The notes: generated from the sequence alone by a model not told the origin. 64,000 nucleotides of DNA from Echinarachnius parma (GCA_037951105.1 JBAMJV010007756.1:1-64000), one strand, 5' to 3'; counted from the first letter of the stretch, positions 36,345-48,071 are shown. Numbers and translations are program-made.

Positions 36345-36876
36345 TTAAAGGGACTGTCCGCCTTTTGCAAGCCAAATTTCAAAAGTTGCGAGGTTATTGT
36401 CTTATATGAAAGAAAATGTCATTTAACACCATGCCTGAAAAAATTAGGGCTTGAAATCTCTTTTTCGTGGAGTTATAGACCTCAAAATAATAAAACAACA
36501 CAGCGCGTTTAATTGTGCACAGATTGTGATAGAACAACGGCGTAAGCGAATACTTAACAAAATAACCAAAACTCGCTAAAACTGACTACATGTAATTGTA
36601 TATTCCTCATTTTCGAGACCTTTTCCGTGACATACCTTTACAAATGTCGGCTTCACAATACTTTTACAAGAATAGCTACAATATTGTGGTAATATTATGC
36701 TTAATCAGTTAAACTCCTTTATTGACCGATATATAGTTTGGTGGAGGGGCGCATTTGTTTTTCATTCGTAGAATCCAAATTACAGGGCTGTTTGATCTGT
36801 GTGTGTGTTACATTCATTCTCATCCGTCTACTGGAAAATGTTCAGATGATTTTTAAAAGGCGGACAGTCCCTTTAA
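36345..36876. mobile_element. Family L MITE (532 bp)
   Basis: The left end TTAAAGGGACTGTCCGCC then TTTT and the right end AAAAGGCGGACAGTCCC then TTTAA are perfect inverted repeats of about 22 bp. TTAA at each end can be read as target duplication. Single copy in this window. Confidence 0.9.
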
Positions 36877-36879
36877 CAG

Positions 36880-37350
36880 GTTAACCACTTGCCTTCGGGA
36901 ACTGGTGAGCCCTGTATTAACTCTTTGGGGATTGCACAATCTAGTAGGAAAAGGGTTAAATCGGGAAAAAAATCTCAAAAAAGGTGGAACATAGTCTAAT
37001 GGTTATATACCGATGGTTCCCAATGGTGCAATTTTCAAGAATAGTGTCGTTTTAAAGAATCTCGCGTGATGAGGTGGGGGAGCTAGGGTGGGGTGGGGTG
37101 GTTGAGGGGATGCAGATGCCCAGTTCCCCGCCTCGTATACGCAAGTGTGTAATTGAAATCGCGAAAATGTTACTCTGCCCGGGAGCTGTCGAATCTTATT
37201 TGCATTTTGGATCAGCGCTAATGTGGCGGGGAAACACTTCGAGAACATCGTGTGCCGCGAGTATACCCACCGTATGCATAAACATTAATGTCGCTCATTA
37301 CATGGTGCACTGGAGCTAAAGTGAGGAAGCTGAGGAACTCTGTTCGGGGC
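36880..37350. other. Non-coding stretch, no gene seen
   Basis: Opposed 81-codon frames near 37003-37319 share a G-rich GGTGGGGGAGCTAGGGTGGG patch and are not credible genes. Confidence 0.45.
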
Positions 37351-37351
37351 A

Positions 37352-37373
37352 CCCCCCCCCCCCCCCCCCCCCC
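37352..37373 (+). repeat. Poly-C run of 22
   Basis: Uninterrupted C22 about 20 bases left of a MITE terminus. Confidence 0.95.
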
Positions 37374-37390
37374 ATTTCCCTTGGTGATTC

Positions 37391-37968
37391 TTAAAGGGAT
37401 AGTTGAGTTTTGGTATAGAGGGCGCTACACAAAATAATTTGTTTGTAAGATAATACAAAAATGAGAGTCAAATTCGAAAGAGCATACCATTTTAATGACA
37501 GAATAAACTTTATTTGATCAAAATCGGTTGAGAAATGGCTGAAATATCCATAAACATGACTATTTGTATTAATTGTGGGGCCCCACAATTATTAGATAAT
37601 TTTGAACCAGCCGTTAATTTTTTTTTTTAACTGCTTCCTCTTTTAAACAATTTACAAAAGAGGTTTTTAAATAGTTGTTGATTATCTAAACACTATTTCA
37701 ACAAAACAACAGATGAACAATATTGTATTTATAATGGTTTAAACCGATGAGTATTAATTTTAGAGAGCGCCCTCTTGAGTTTTAACGGCTCTTTTTAAAA
37801 ATGATAACAGGCTTTTTACTTACCGTAGTCATTTGTAATGTTTTATTCCTTTCCAGCATGGTGGAGTTATAAATATTAGTTTGTAATATAATGGTGCAGG
37901 TTTTGGTTAATAAAATTCAGTTTGACCAAAACTGTACTCTCTTTACCAGAACTCAACTATCCCTTTAA
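37391..37968. mobile_element. Family M MITE (578 bp) with a 22-bp internal palindrome
   Basis: The ends TTAAAGGGATAGTTGAGTT and AACTCAACTATCCCTTTAA are exact inverted repeats. Near one third of the way in, 37570-37591 is a perfect 22-bp palindrome centred on GGGGCCCC and flanked by ACAATTA / TAATTGT. Poly-T and AAACAA-rich stretches fill the middle. No transposase. Confidence 0.9.
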
Positions 37969-38499
37969 CTCCTTCATTGTCAGTATAATAATGAGCCTCT
38001 TGTGTAATTACGACGTTTTTGTTGTTGTTTTCTCTGTGCGAAATAAGCACATTATTTTTGTTTCAATTCTTTGTTTCTGTATAAAGCAGTGTGTATGAAT
38101 AATAGCCAAGGGCGTGCATTAAAAATCCACCTACCTGAACAGTCTAATAATTACATTCATATTAGAAACACAATGCCACTCCCCTAGTCCCCTCTGTGGG
38201 GGAAGTATTGCCCCCTCCCCCACTCTTAATCATGTTTATCCCGGCTCAGCAAGTTTTTGTTGTCTTGTCTTTTTGCTAATAATGCCAAAACCGCTCGTTC
38301 ATTGAGACATGCTCGTACTTTTGAAAGATAACATTTATACCTGTCATTACATGTTGCATATTTCTACATACGGTATTATAATCTTCCATTGACGAACAAC
38401 GAAGTGCAATGGTCAGCTGAACCAACTAAAATGTATTCTTTATTCAAATCACGTGGTGCTCCTATAGTGAAACATAAAGTTGCATCAACTGCAGCATGC

Positions 38500-38881
38500 T
38501 AAAGGGATCTAGTAACTTTGTTGACATGTGCAAAAAGTGATGAATGGTTGATACAATGTATATTGTTGTTATCTAATATATCCACATGGTATTGTGTGAA
38601 AGTTTCAAGTCAAATGGACGAATGGCCGAGTAATGAGCAAAAATGCAAAGTGATGTTCACAAACTCATTGCATTCACTTTGTATACGGTTTTCGCGATCC
38701 GTTGGATTATTTAACATCTGAACACTTCAATCGTAAATATATTTTTAACGAAAGGGAAATTTGAAAAACCGAAACCTGTCCCATGATTTTATTGTTAATA
38801 CGAATACAACAAGGTATGAGGGAACCACTAGAATTCAAATTGTATTTTGAGGTTTTGGACAATGTTACTACGTCCCTTTAA
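38500..38881 (+). mobile_element. Family A MITE, copy 3 (382 bp, complete)
   Basis: Runs from TAAAGGGATCTAGTAACTTT to AATGTTACTACGTCCCTTTA. It has GTTTTCGCGATCCGTTGG in the variable middle where two sister copies carry a hairpin. A 67-codon frame inside is chance. Confidence 0.92.
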
Positions 38882-39029
38882 GAGAGGAGACCTCTTTAAT
38901 TCACATCATAGTGTATGTAACTAATTCAATAGAACACGAATGTATAAATTAATATCGACAAATTTGTCTGAAGAATTTGAAAACCATATAGACGGTATAG
39001 GAGGAGCTCGCGAGTGTGCATATTGAATT

Positions 39030-39065
39030 CAATTACACGCCAAGATGGCGGCGTTGGTAGACCGT
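39030..39065 (+). promoter_or_regulatory. Exact YY1-type site with an ATG in good context
   Basis: GCCAAGATGGCGGCG matches the YY1 consensus (CAAnATGGCnGC), which in animal TATA-less promoters often overlaps the start codon. The ATG has A at -3 and G at +4. The frame reads MAALVDREEI and stops, unless splicing occurs at TTG/GTAGAC two codons before the middle. No downstream exon was identified. It may be a relic promoter or a site carried by a repeat. Confidence 0.35.
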
Positions 39066-39375
39066 GAAGAAATCTAAAGCGGTTGGACGGAAACTGCGAT
39101 CGGGCCCTAGCCAGTATTATAAATCAGAAGCTAAAGATGTGAAATAAATCAATACGATGATTTCATTACGTGTCCATTAGCACCATCACTCGTACAGAAC
39201 CGCATCCTACACCACAAGCCATTGGTCATGATATTTTAAGAGTACACTATTTCCATACGGAGTTTAATAGACAAATATAAACAAAATCAACTGCAGTTTT
39301 TTTGCGAAATCCCCCTTTCTTGTAGATCTATGCTGTTGATTGAATTATAAACGTGAATTTATTTTACCATGCTTA

Positions 39376-39761
39376 TTAAAGGGATATAGTAACTTCGTTG
39401 ACATGCGCAAAAAGTGATGAAGGGTTGATGCAATATATATTGTTGTTATCTCATATGTCCACAGGGTATTGTGTGAAAATTTCAAGTCAAATGGACATTG
39501 CATGGCCAAGTTATGGGCGAAAATGCAAAGTGATATTCACTGACTCACTGCACTCACTTTGTACACGTTAAGAAAAACTCAGGGGGAGTTTTCTTATCAG
39601 AATACTTCAATCGTACATATCTTTGTAACGAAAGGGAAATTTGAAAAACCGAAACCGGTCCCATGATTTTATTGTTAATACGAATACAACAAGGTATGAT
39701 GGAACCGCTAGAATTAGAATTTTATTTCGAGGATTTGGACAATGTTACTAAGTCCCTTTAA
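39376..39761 (+). mobile_element. Family A MITE, copy 4 (386 bp, complete)
   Basis: TTAAAGGGATATAGTAAC to GTTACTAAGTCCCTTTAA. It carries the AAGAAAAACTCAGGGGGAG hairpin variant also seen at 3719, and lies about 500 bp from copy 3 in the same orientation. Confidence 0.92.
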
Positions 39762-39764
39762 GGT

Positions 39765-40336
39765 ATGGTTTGGTTCAGTAGCATTTCTATTTCATCGTTC
39801 TTGCCTTTCTGCCTATACCCATCGGTTTGTTTATACCCTACGCAATACTGTCATTATGTATCACTAATGTCAGCATTGTGTTGTATTTGAATAAGCAGTT
39901 GACATTTATTTGGTGAATAATTATATCAACCATTTTTACTCCACGCGGCTAGCGATGTGATTAATTTGAAGAATAAAACAAAACAACACACCGTAATGAA
40001 CAAACCCGTGAAAATTAAGCCTGATATACATTAATAACCGGAACACTGTAATGATTATTAGTGTACTGTTTGTATGTGCCAGATATTTGTTATTAAAACA
40101 CTTGTTTGAATTATGTTTTATTGTGGTAGACGAGTAATTGTGTCGTCGATGGAAGCGAGTTTATGATTGGTGCAACTTCATTCGAGGTATCCTACTGTGG
40201 GAGGGGGCCACACAATATTGCGGAAGGGGCACGCACTTCACTTGTATTCTGTTTGCATTCAATTTTCTTTTGCATTTTGGGGGGTTTATTATTGGGACCT
40301 ATACCACACCGGGTGAAAGTTAGAAGTAAGGGTTAA
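39765..40336. other. Non-coding stretch, no gene seen
   Basis: No recognised repeat; frames of 61 codons or fewer. Confidence 0.5.
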
Positions 40337-40338
40337 TA

Positions 40339-41225
40339 CACCGTGTCCCAGAAAAAACGAAACCGGGTTTCATGGCAGAAATTTTATGTTATAATGAATA
40401 ATTTCCTTGATGATATATATATGTTTGAAAAGCTACGTGTCTCTTCTTTTATTTGATATACAACTTATGGCACATAATTCACGCATGACTGAATTAGAAC
40501 GATAGAAAGTGGTGTTACCAAAATTCAATTTGCGCGCAGAAATTGCAAGTTTGGGTGAGGTTTTGGGGAGAGTTTTAAGAGTAGTAAACGTACTTATTTT
40601 GAAAAAGGACAGACACCGCATGAAAATTCATAATTTTATCTTTTATATGACACCTCATGATTAAAAAATTAATTATATATGCCAGAGAACGAATACAATG
40701 AAAACATGCTTGATTCCAGCCCAAATGAGTAACTTTCCTGATCTAGCCTGTTTCCTGATCCCCATGTTTGTGTAAATTCACTCATGCATCAGCGTCCATT
40801 GTCAGCTGCTAGTCAGGAAAGCTGAGCGACTTCTTACTCAACTTTCACTCATTCGGGCAGAAATCAGGCATGTTTTCATTGTACTCGTTCTCTGGCATAA
40901 ATCATTTATTTTTTTAGCATGAGGTGTCATGTAAAAGATAAAAATATGAACTTTTATGTGGTGTTTGTCCTTTTTAAAAATAAGTACGTTTACAACTCTT
41001 AAAACTCACCCAAACTTCAAATTTATGCGTGCAAATTGAATATTGGTAACACCACATTACATTGTTCTAATTAAGTCATGCTTGAAGTATGTGCCATAAG
41101 TTGCACATCAAATGAAAGAAGAGACACAGAGCTTTCCAGGCATATATATATCATCAATTAAATTATTCATTATGACAGAAAATGTCTGCCATGAATCCCG
41201 GTTTCGTTTTTTCTGGGACACGGTG
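40339..41225. mobile_element. Fold-back element, 887 bp, TA-flanked
   Basis: Arms of about 400 bp run inward from CACCGTGTCCCAGAAAAAAC on the left and GTTTTTTCTGGGACACGGTG on the right, with paired landmarks throughout (for example GCCAGAGAACGAATACAATG and CATTGTACTCGTTCTCTGGC). A short unpaired centre lies near 40760-40830. TA stands just outside each end, as produced by Tc1/mariner-type transposases. Arms show substitutions and small indels. No coding capacity, so any transposase acted in trans. Confidence 0.93.
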
Positions 41226-41229
41226 TATA

Positions 41230-41782
41230 GTTAGTATATAGGTTATGTAATACGCAATGGGTTACACGATTCTGGTGGACTGTGTATTGATTGGAATTAT
41301 GCGTCTGGTGAGTGATTGTTTAGTATGATGAATTGTATGTGAGACCACAAACTGGAACCTGTAGCCTTTCTTGCCGTCAGCGTTGGTGGGGTAGGAGCAG
41401 TTTCCTCCCCGATTGGCTGCGATCATGTTCGCAGAAGGGGCGTCTCCTGTGCATTAAATCATATCATATCTTACATGTATTTATTAATTGACCAATGTGA
41501 CAGAGAAAATAATTTGAAGGCACTACAATTTAGTATATATTTTGTAAATATAGTAAGCCTTTTGATTTAAAATAATTATGTTGGCATTTACATGACTCGA
41601 TCCTTGGTTGTGAATTTGTTAATAATTTTTGTTTGTATAAGCCTGATGTTCCAAACAGCAATAAAGCCCCTTCATAATTGAGGTTGTTCCTTTCGAATAA
41701 GCAAATTTTCTGTAGAGACGAAATTATAACTACGTTCTATATATTATGAATGGGGAAAACATAATGTGCATGCTAGTATACC
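41230..41782. other. Non-coding stretch, no gene seen
   Basis: No frame of note; no repeat recognised. Confidence 0.5.
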
Positions 41783-41890
41783 AGGGCCCCGTTGCAGAAA
41801 GAGTTTCAATCGATTATAATGTTGCAATTAATTGCAAGTTAAAAAATATGCAAATTTGAACCAATCATATTTGTGCATTTTGTCTCAAAT
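41783..41890. mobile_element. Family B MITE, one-ended copy
   Basis: It begins AGGGCCCCGTTGCAGAAAG then AGTTTCAATCGATTATAATG and keeps the ATTGCAAGTTA inner block. The opposite end is not found. Confidence 0.8.
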
Positions 41891-41894
41891 CACG

Positions 41895-43030
41895 ATGCTC
41901 CCCTCTAATCCGTTTCCCACTCCTCTTCAATTTATCCTCCCAACACCCACCTTTAAATTCACATTATTTATCCCCCCTGTCAGTAATTAATGAATCGATA
42001 TGTGTCTATACTACGTATAGCCGACTTGTATATGGATCTCTATCGAGACTTACCAATTAACAACAACAACATGAAAAACTGTCTATGTATCACGTGACAT
42101 ACACGCTGCACTAAGTGGCGCCATAATATTGGTTTATTGATGGAGGTATACATCATTATACACCACTGAACTCTACTAAAATCAGGCCCGTAGCCAGGGA
42201 GGTCTCGGCCATCAAAACGGCATAGGTACTAGCCTACTTGGTTACATTGTCGGAGGACAAATGGCACAAATTCTGATTTCGGGGTATTCATTTGGAAAAA
42301 AATGATCACGATATGAAAATATATCCATGATGTTGGATGAAAGTATCACACACTTTATGCAACTGATATGTAAATCGTCATTCCAACTGATGTGGTGTTT
42401 GTTTGCATAATTATGACAACAATTTATACATTATTCATTTAAAAGTAAACACATAAAATGCATACATCTAATTAATAAGTGAATTACTAATGACAGTTAG
42501 ACATTTATTATAGATAATCCATAGTAATGATTCTTACAAAAGAAGTGTGATATCATTTTGGATTGAAACAATGTTGTTGGAAATGGCTGTTTAGTTTTCT
42601 TATTCTTGATCAATTCCTACTCAAACTGTTAAACGTACTATATTGGCTTCCAATGTAAAAACATTGGTGTTTTTCAGAAATGAAATGAATGTGACATATT
42701 CCGTTAAGCGTTTAGCGCCCTCTGTGCTAACGATGTGTCAGCTATACAGTATACATGCGCATAATTACGACTCTGTAATAAATCAATGGTATTCCAGGGT
42801 GTAGTAGTAATTAAATAAGACGGGTGAATATAGGGGTGGAGATTGGATTAAGATTGGCAAGTCATCCCTGCACAGGTTAATGATGGGAGACACGTGACAA
42901 ATCACATGACATGCGTACATACAGTACGCCATGACAAATGTTTACCACAGGCAGCTCATGTGACACCACTAGGGAAATCATGGCTGATTAACGTGTCTGC
43001 GTTGTATTGAGAACGTAACTCTCATTGACA
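41895..43030. other. Non-coding stretch, no gene seen
   Basis: Only GCCCGTAGCCAGGGAGGTC near 42186 recalls the G-run-associated motif; no frame or promoter of note. Confidence 0.45.
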
Positions 43031-43032
43031 CA

Positions 43033-43523
43033 TTCCATGTTCATAAAACTGTTATTCACTCCAATATCCAGATTCAGTCCCAATGAGTGTTTTTTTAAAG
43101 ATGTCTATGATAGACTTGTTATTGTTCGTTTTTTTTGTTTGTTTTTTTCCGAATCAAAGTAAAAATACAACAATAGTCATAACATTATACATACAACAAT
43201 ATACAAAGATGTTAACAAAAGTAATATTACAGAGTCATAAAAGAATAAATTGTATTTGTATGTTGCATATTATATAAAATTATTATCGGGAGGATAGCCC
43301 GTTTCAGAACCATCAACACGATGGTTCTGTTCTTCCACGGGGTCCTATTAAAATGATAGTACATATTATATAACATACAGAGTTAAAAATCACACAATTA
43401 AATTCAATATCCAGACTCATCCCAATGAGTTAAACAAACTGGCTGTAGGATAAACCTGATGGACGCATCCTTGTTCAACTACTATATAATGTATAGTTGA
43501 ATTCAACTTTTATGAACATGGAA
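43033..43523. mobile_element. Palindrome-ended segment split by a retroposon insertion
   Basis: TTCCATGTTCATAAAA at 43033-43048 is repeated inverted at 43508-43523. Between them, AATATCCAGATTCAGTCCC then AATGAGT (43063-43088) and a near copy (43406-43430) flank a block with a reverse-oriented retroposon tail. The simplest reading is a roughly 170-bp palindrome-ended element that received a minus-strand retroposon with a 25-bp target duplication. The duplicates differ by one substitution and one indel. Confidence 0.6.
43089..43405 (-). mobile_element. Retroposon 3'-end candidate inside the duplicated target
   Basis: Read on the minus strand it holds GGACCCCGTGGAAGAACAG, a hairpin (AGAACCATC/GATGGTTCT), A-rich sequence and a tail rich in AAACAAAAAAAAC. 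The layout matches 16440-16690 and 54730-54892. Confidence 0.55.
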
Positions 43524-43529
43524 TCATAT

Positions 43530-44486
43530 TAGCTATGATGTAATGTATTTGTTTTATTTAGGACAATGATTTGTATTAAAGGCATAATTGCCTCAGTGCC
43601 ACCCCCTCAATGCTACTGTCTCATTTCAGTAGGAGAAGCCAAATACATCATTAGAAGTGGAAATAATAATTGGTAAAATTCCATCTGACATGTTTGCTAA
43701 ACATATCAATCCGTGGGGAAGTTAATGATTTGAATATAGTTATTGTTTTCGGTTTGATAGATGAATGACAAATGAAATTGATTGCCACAAGTGTGTTCCA
43801 CCGTCAGCCTAAACAACGTGACAAAAAGGGATATGAGAAGATACACACCGATGACGGAGTGGGATCGATTTGGTTGTATATTACATTTGTACCTTTGTAC
43901 GTTTTTTTGTACGGACATGCTTGATTAGGGGCTTGATGAAATTGTCACCGCCATTTTCTTTAACACTAAAGCATTATGATAAATGTGTCTGACTGTGGAG
44001 TGAATAATGTTAGTGCGTGTGTTTGTGGGGGAGGAGGGGGGGGGGGGGTGGTGAGGTTGGCATAGGGGCGTAGGGTAATAATACAGGACGCTCCGGTTTA
44101 ATTTGAAGATGTGTGTCTGTGGGTTTATTCGTAATGCCCTGATTTATTTTTATGAGGTCAACATTGGTAGAGAATGAAACCGGTATTTTTAGCCAGTATA
44201 CGCTCGGTTTTCCGGATACAATGACATTTCCATTGATACAAAGTGAATAATTGATGTTGCAGGTGCCTGCTGACAGGCCCTTTCAATGGGAGACGGAACG
44301 ATGAAACCCCATGCAATGTAGTTATAGAGTGGCATTTGTTCGGGTTCTAAAAGGGCAGGGCACATACAGAATATGATATTAAATACGAGTCCAAATTCCG
44401 CGTTCTCGGTTACGTTATTTGTTTCCCATTTTCTTCGTCGTTTCACCCCTTCTCTGAGTAACCAAAATGGTTGTCCTTAAGACCAT
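43530..44486. other. Non-coding stretch with a G13 run at 44036-44048
   Basis: Minus-strand frames of 70 and 85 codons are unrecognised. The G run sits in GTTTGTGGGGGAGGAGG context. Confidence 0.45.
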
Positions 44487-45063
44487 AGGCGCCGGAAGGG
44501 GGGGGGGGGGGGCCGGCCGCCCCCACCCCCCCCCCCCCAAAAAAAAAAGTGGGACAGAAAACATTAAATGTATGAGCTAAGACTTGTTAATTCTAACGTT
44601 CAAAAACTAAGGTATACATCCATTTTAAGTTTTCGCTGCGAGCTTCGCGCGCGAACAGATTATCTCAGTTTATTGTGTAACTTGCGTATGGTCTGGGGTG
44701 AGTATTCTTTTCTGTACCGGGCCACGTAGTTCTCGTGTAGGCTGGCATTGCTCTGGCTGATTGTGTGACGTGCACCAAATTGCACCATTTCAAGTATATA
44801 AATGCAAAATCTTCCCCGTGGGAGAAGGAAACCCCCTCCCAGCCCCCCCCCCCCCCCCCAGCCCCCCCCCCTCCCCGCCCCCTCTGGCTCTGCCCCAGCC
44901 CTCCCCCCGCTCAGTCACTTCGCTCCCTCGCAATGTCTCACTCTCACCTCTGGCTCAAAGTTGGCAACCCTGTGAGTGTGGTTGGGCATGAGCCCCTACA
45001 CACAAAAAATCGTGAGCCCCTTTAGGTCTTTGCCCCCCAATCCAAAACTGCTTCCGGCGCGCC
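44487..45063. mobile_element. GGCGCCGGAAG-ended G/C-run element (577 bp)
   Basis: It starts GGCGCCGGAAG followed by G15, GGCCGGCCGC and a C-rich, A-rich stretch, and ends CTTCCGGCGCGCC. The ends are thus inverted repeats. Inside are a C17 run (44843-44859), GTGCACCAAATTGCACCATT and CTCAGTCACTTCGCTCCC then TCGCAATGTCTC, a block that recurs at 52815-52945. Pro-rich frames at 44761-45025 are readings of the C runs. Class unknown; a non-autonomous DNA element is likely. Confidence 0.75.
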
Positions 45064-45676
45064 TGCTTAAGACGATATCATCCGATTCAGTATATGTATT
45101 ATAAGATTCTTCATACGGTGAAAGCAGTCATGTCTCTCTTAGTCATGGATGGAAAGTACATCGTTCCGTCTTGTTCGTTCGTTTGTTTGTTGTTGTTGTT
45201 GATGATGCTTTTGGTTCTTACCCGATCCTTGAACTATTTACACGTGCCTCCACATGACTTCAATCGGACAGAAAATGTTTTGTTTTTCTTCGTAACAGTT
45301 GTCAGGTCTTACATTTAAATTCAATTCCTAAAGTTTCTTCATTGAAATATAAAATAAAAACGATTGAGTTTGAATCAATTTTCATTTCGTATGAGAAAGG
45401 GGTTTCAAAATTTACTTGACCTTTCCTCGGTCGATTATGTTGACATTCAGTCAATAATGTCAAAGAATATAGACGATAGCGAAATAATAATATAAATTTA
45501 ATTCATGACTAAAGAAATATTGCACGTTTTGTTTGCTTTTTTCATCAACAGGAAAGGCATCGAATATTCGTGACTTTTTGTAACGTCTAGCTTGCTCTCT
45601 CCACCGTAATTTTAACGATTAATTTATGTTCATATAATTTGTATCAGACAGAAATTATAATGACACATTGTATCCT

Positions 45677-45774
45677 ATGACCGGGGTAATAATATTGTAA
45701 AGCGCTATGAAACATTTATGTATTTAGCGCTATATAAAAAAACTATATTATTATTATTATTATTACTAAGATAT
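45677..45774 (+). mobile_element. Retroposon tail with AGCGCTAT and ATT repeats
   Basis: TTGTAAAGCGCTATGAAAC, then TTTAGCGCTATATAAAAAAA and (TATTATT)n. This arrangement is typical of 3' tails of LINE-dependent SINEs and LINEs in animal genomes. A similar AAAGCGCTATGCAACATCTG occurs near 56824. No body upstream could be delimited. Confidence 0.6.
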
Positions 45775-46003
45775 AATACCGACTTTATAAGGTCTGACAT
45801 GAAACATTATCAATAACTTTTTACACAATTTACACAGTTATTACTGCGGTGAACGCGTGATAAGGACACAACAGTTCCAGCTCATTTAGGTGCAGTACTT
45901 TTAGCTCCCCTGTGACCATTCCCCTTTTGCGGCCATTATAAGGCACACACACCTATAGTATATTGACAAGATATTCGTTCCCCAGTCCTACCGGACCCCC
46001 ACT

Positions 46004-46382
46004 TTAAAGGGATGAAGTAACTTTGTTGACATGTGCACCAGTGATGAGTGGTTTATAACATGTGTATTATATGTGATCCGATGTGTCCACTAAGTAATGT
46101 CTGAATATTTTACGTTAAATGGATGTTTTATGGCCGAGAAATGAGCAAAAATGTAAAGTGATATTCGCAGACTCATTGCACTGACTTTGTACACAATTAT
46201 AACTTTCCAGTGGATATTTAAAAATCTTCAATCGTAAATATTATTTTAACTAGATAGACATTCGAAAACACATACCTGTTCCTTGATTCTATTGCTAATA
46301 TGAATGCAACAATGAATGAGAGTACCAACATAGTTCTAAGTAAGTTTTGTGTATTTGGACAATGTTACTATGATCCCTTTAA
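46004..46382 (+). mobile_element. Family A MITE, copy 5 (diverged)
   Basis: Runs from TTAAAGGGATGAAGTAACTT to AATGTTACTATGATCCCTTT then AA. All internal landmarks are present with substitutions (ATGGCCGAGAAATGAGC, ATCTTCAATCGTAAATA). Confidence 0.9.
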
Positions 46383-46383
46383 A

Positions 46384-47172
46384 GACACCTCGGGAAAGGA
46401 CCAGCAAATTAAGGTGGGGAAACGTCTTGCTGGATAACACACGTGCTTCGAACCCATGAGCCTCTGAAAGAATTCATTGGGACCTTCAGTTTATTACCTG
46501 CGCTGCCTCGTCCGCCATCCGCAAACGATATATCGCCCGTAAGCATGGCGTATAGATGATGTTGATGAGTTCTTGTCGACACGACGGATGTCCAAAAATA
46601 AGACGAATTTTACTCCTTCTCTATCAAAGCAAAACGAATAATTGTCCTTGGACATTCTACTCATCATCATTACTGCGTAGGCGGTTTTTATAGCCTCAAT
46701 CGTATACTTCACGCAAACAATGACCATGTAGTATATGACAGCTTCTCCCGAAGTCACCATCATCGTATATAACTGAGTGGTGCATTATTCAAACGAGAGT
46801 TCTATATTTAACGTATAGCTTGGAAAAACAATCATGTGCACGATCATTGAACCCTGTGCTGCCATAGAAACAGACATAGATTATGCCATAGAAATGCAGT
46901 GGCGTATAATCGTTGGTTCGGGAGGATGGATGGGCCTCCGTGAAAGTTTCTCTGGCGACAATAATAGTTGCACTATTATACTACATGTATTTTATAAAAC
47001 CAATACAGATTTCAGACCCGTATTTTATAAACACGCTGTTCAAGCGTAAACACTAACACGAAACATAACCCTTAAACAAATTAAACATGTTTATACAAAA
47101 CAAAAAACACCGATGACGTGACGACAAACACTTGAACCATAATGTTGCTTCAACGGGGTTTGGGGAGAGGGT
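46384..47172. other. Non-coding stretch, no gene seen
   Basis: An 89-codon minus-strand frame (46494-46763) and a 71-codon plus frame are unrecognised. Confidence 0.45.
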
Positions 47173-47194
47173 GGGGGGGGGGGGGGGGGGGGGG
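47173..47194 (+). repeat. Poly-G run of 22
   Basis: Uninterrupted G22 within GGGGAGAGGGT context; minus-strand frame reads poly-Pro. Confidence 0.95.
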
Positions 47195-47409
47195 CGATTT
47201 GGCGATTGCCCCCGCCCTTTACACGCGTGTTTTCTTTTGTACAGTCTGTTCCGTGGTTAAAAAACAAAACAAAAAACAACAGCGCCCAGATCTTAAAGCT
47301 GCCTATTATCAGTCGCTGGCCTTCGCATCTCTCGTCCTTTTTTTAAATTATAGATATTTCATATACATTAAACTTCGTAATTTGGACGTTGATGGATCGT
47401 TTTGTTTTG

Positions 47410-47665
47410 CAATCATCCACATATTCCTTGGATAAAACGCAATCAAAACACCTTAATACGGAAGCTAGGAAAAGGTTGGTTACGGTTGAAGGTATAATGT
47501 AGATTCCCAAGTTTACAAACACCAATATGTTTATTTTTAAATAATCCGGGTATATACCTTGGATAAACGCGATGAAAACAAGTGACGTCAATTATCGAAA
47601 CCCAAAATGTTTGTATACATTCACATTCTCCCAAGTTTACGATAACATCTACAGTTTCTGCAACC
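47410..47665 (+). repeat. Two diverged tandem units of about 130 bp
   Basis: CCTTGGATAAAACGCAATC (about 47427) pairs with CCTTGGATAAACGCGATG (about 47558). ATTCCCAAGTTTACAAACA (about 47504) pairs with TCTCCCAAGTTTACGATAA (about 47628). Overlapping minus-strand frames of 82 and 108 codons lie across the units and match no family I know. Confidence 0.7.
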
Positions 47666-47905
47666 CTTTTAGGCGCAAATTGGTGATGCATATCGATAAT
47701 GTGTTGACGTACATCAGCACCATTCCGCCAGCCAAGGCATGTTAATGTATGGCGAGCATAAAGTACCAATGTAATTAAAAGTCACGAGGTTTATCGATCA
47801 ATGCTGAGTAAACGGTCTTGGCCTACATCGATCTTTTGCGAGATCGAACGAAGTTTGCGCTTAACAAAATGGTAAGAGAGCTGTAATTCGAGTTGGACAT
47901 GTTCA

Positions 47906-48071
47906 GGGCCCCGTTGCAGAAAGAGATACAATCGATTGTACGTTACAATTAATTGTAAGTCAGATCATGTGTTCGAGATGCGCGAATCTGATTGGTTGAA
48001 ACGCGCAAATTTTCTGACTTACAATTAACAGTAACTTACAATCGATTGTATCTCTTTCTGCAACGGGGCCC
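47906..48071. mobile_element. Family B MITE, best-preserved copy (166 bp)
   Basis: GGGCCCCGTTGCAGAAAGAG then ATACAATCGATTGTA on the left is mirrored exactly on the right. The inner arms TTAATTGTAAGTCAGA / TCTGACTTACAATTAA continue the pairing, so about 60 bp of each side is inverted. The short centre contains CTGATTGGTTGAAACGCG. Best type copy for the family. Confidence 0.95.
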
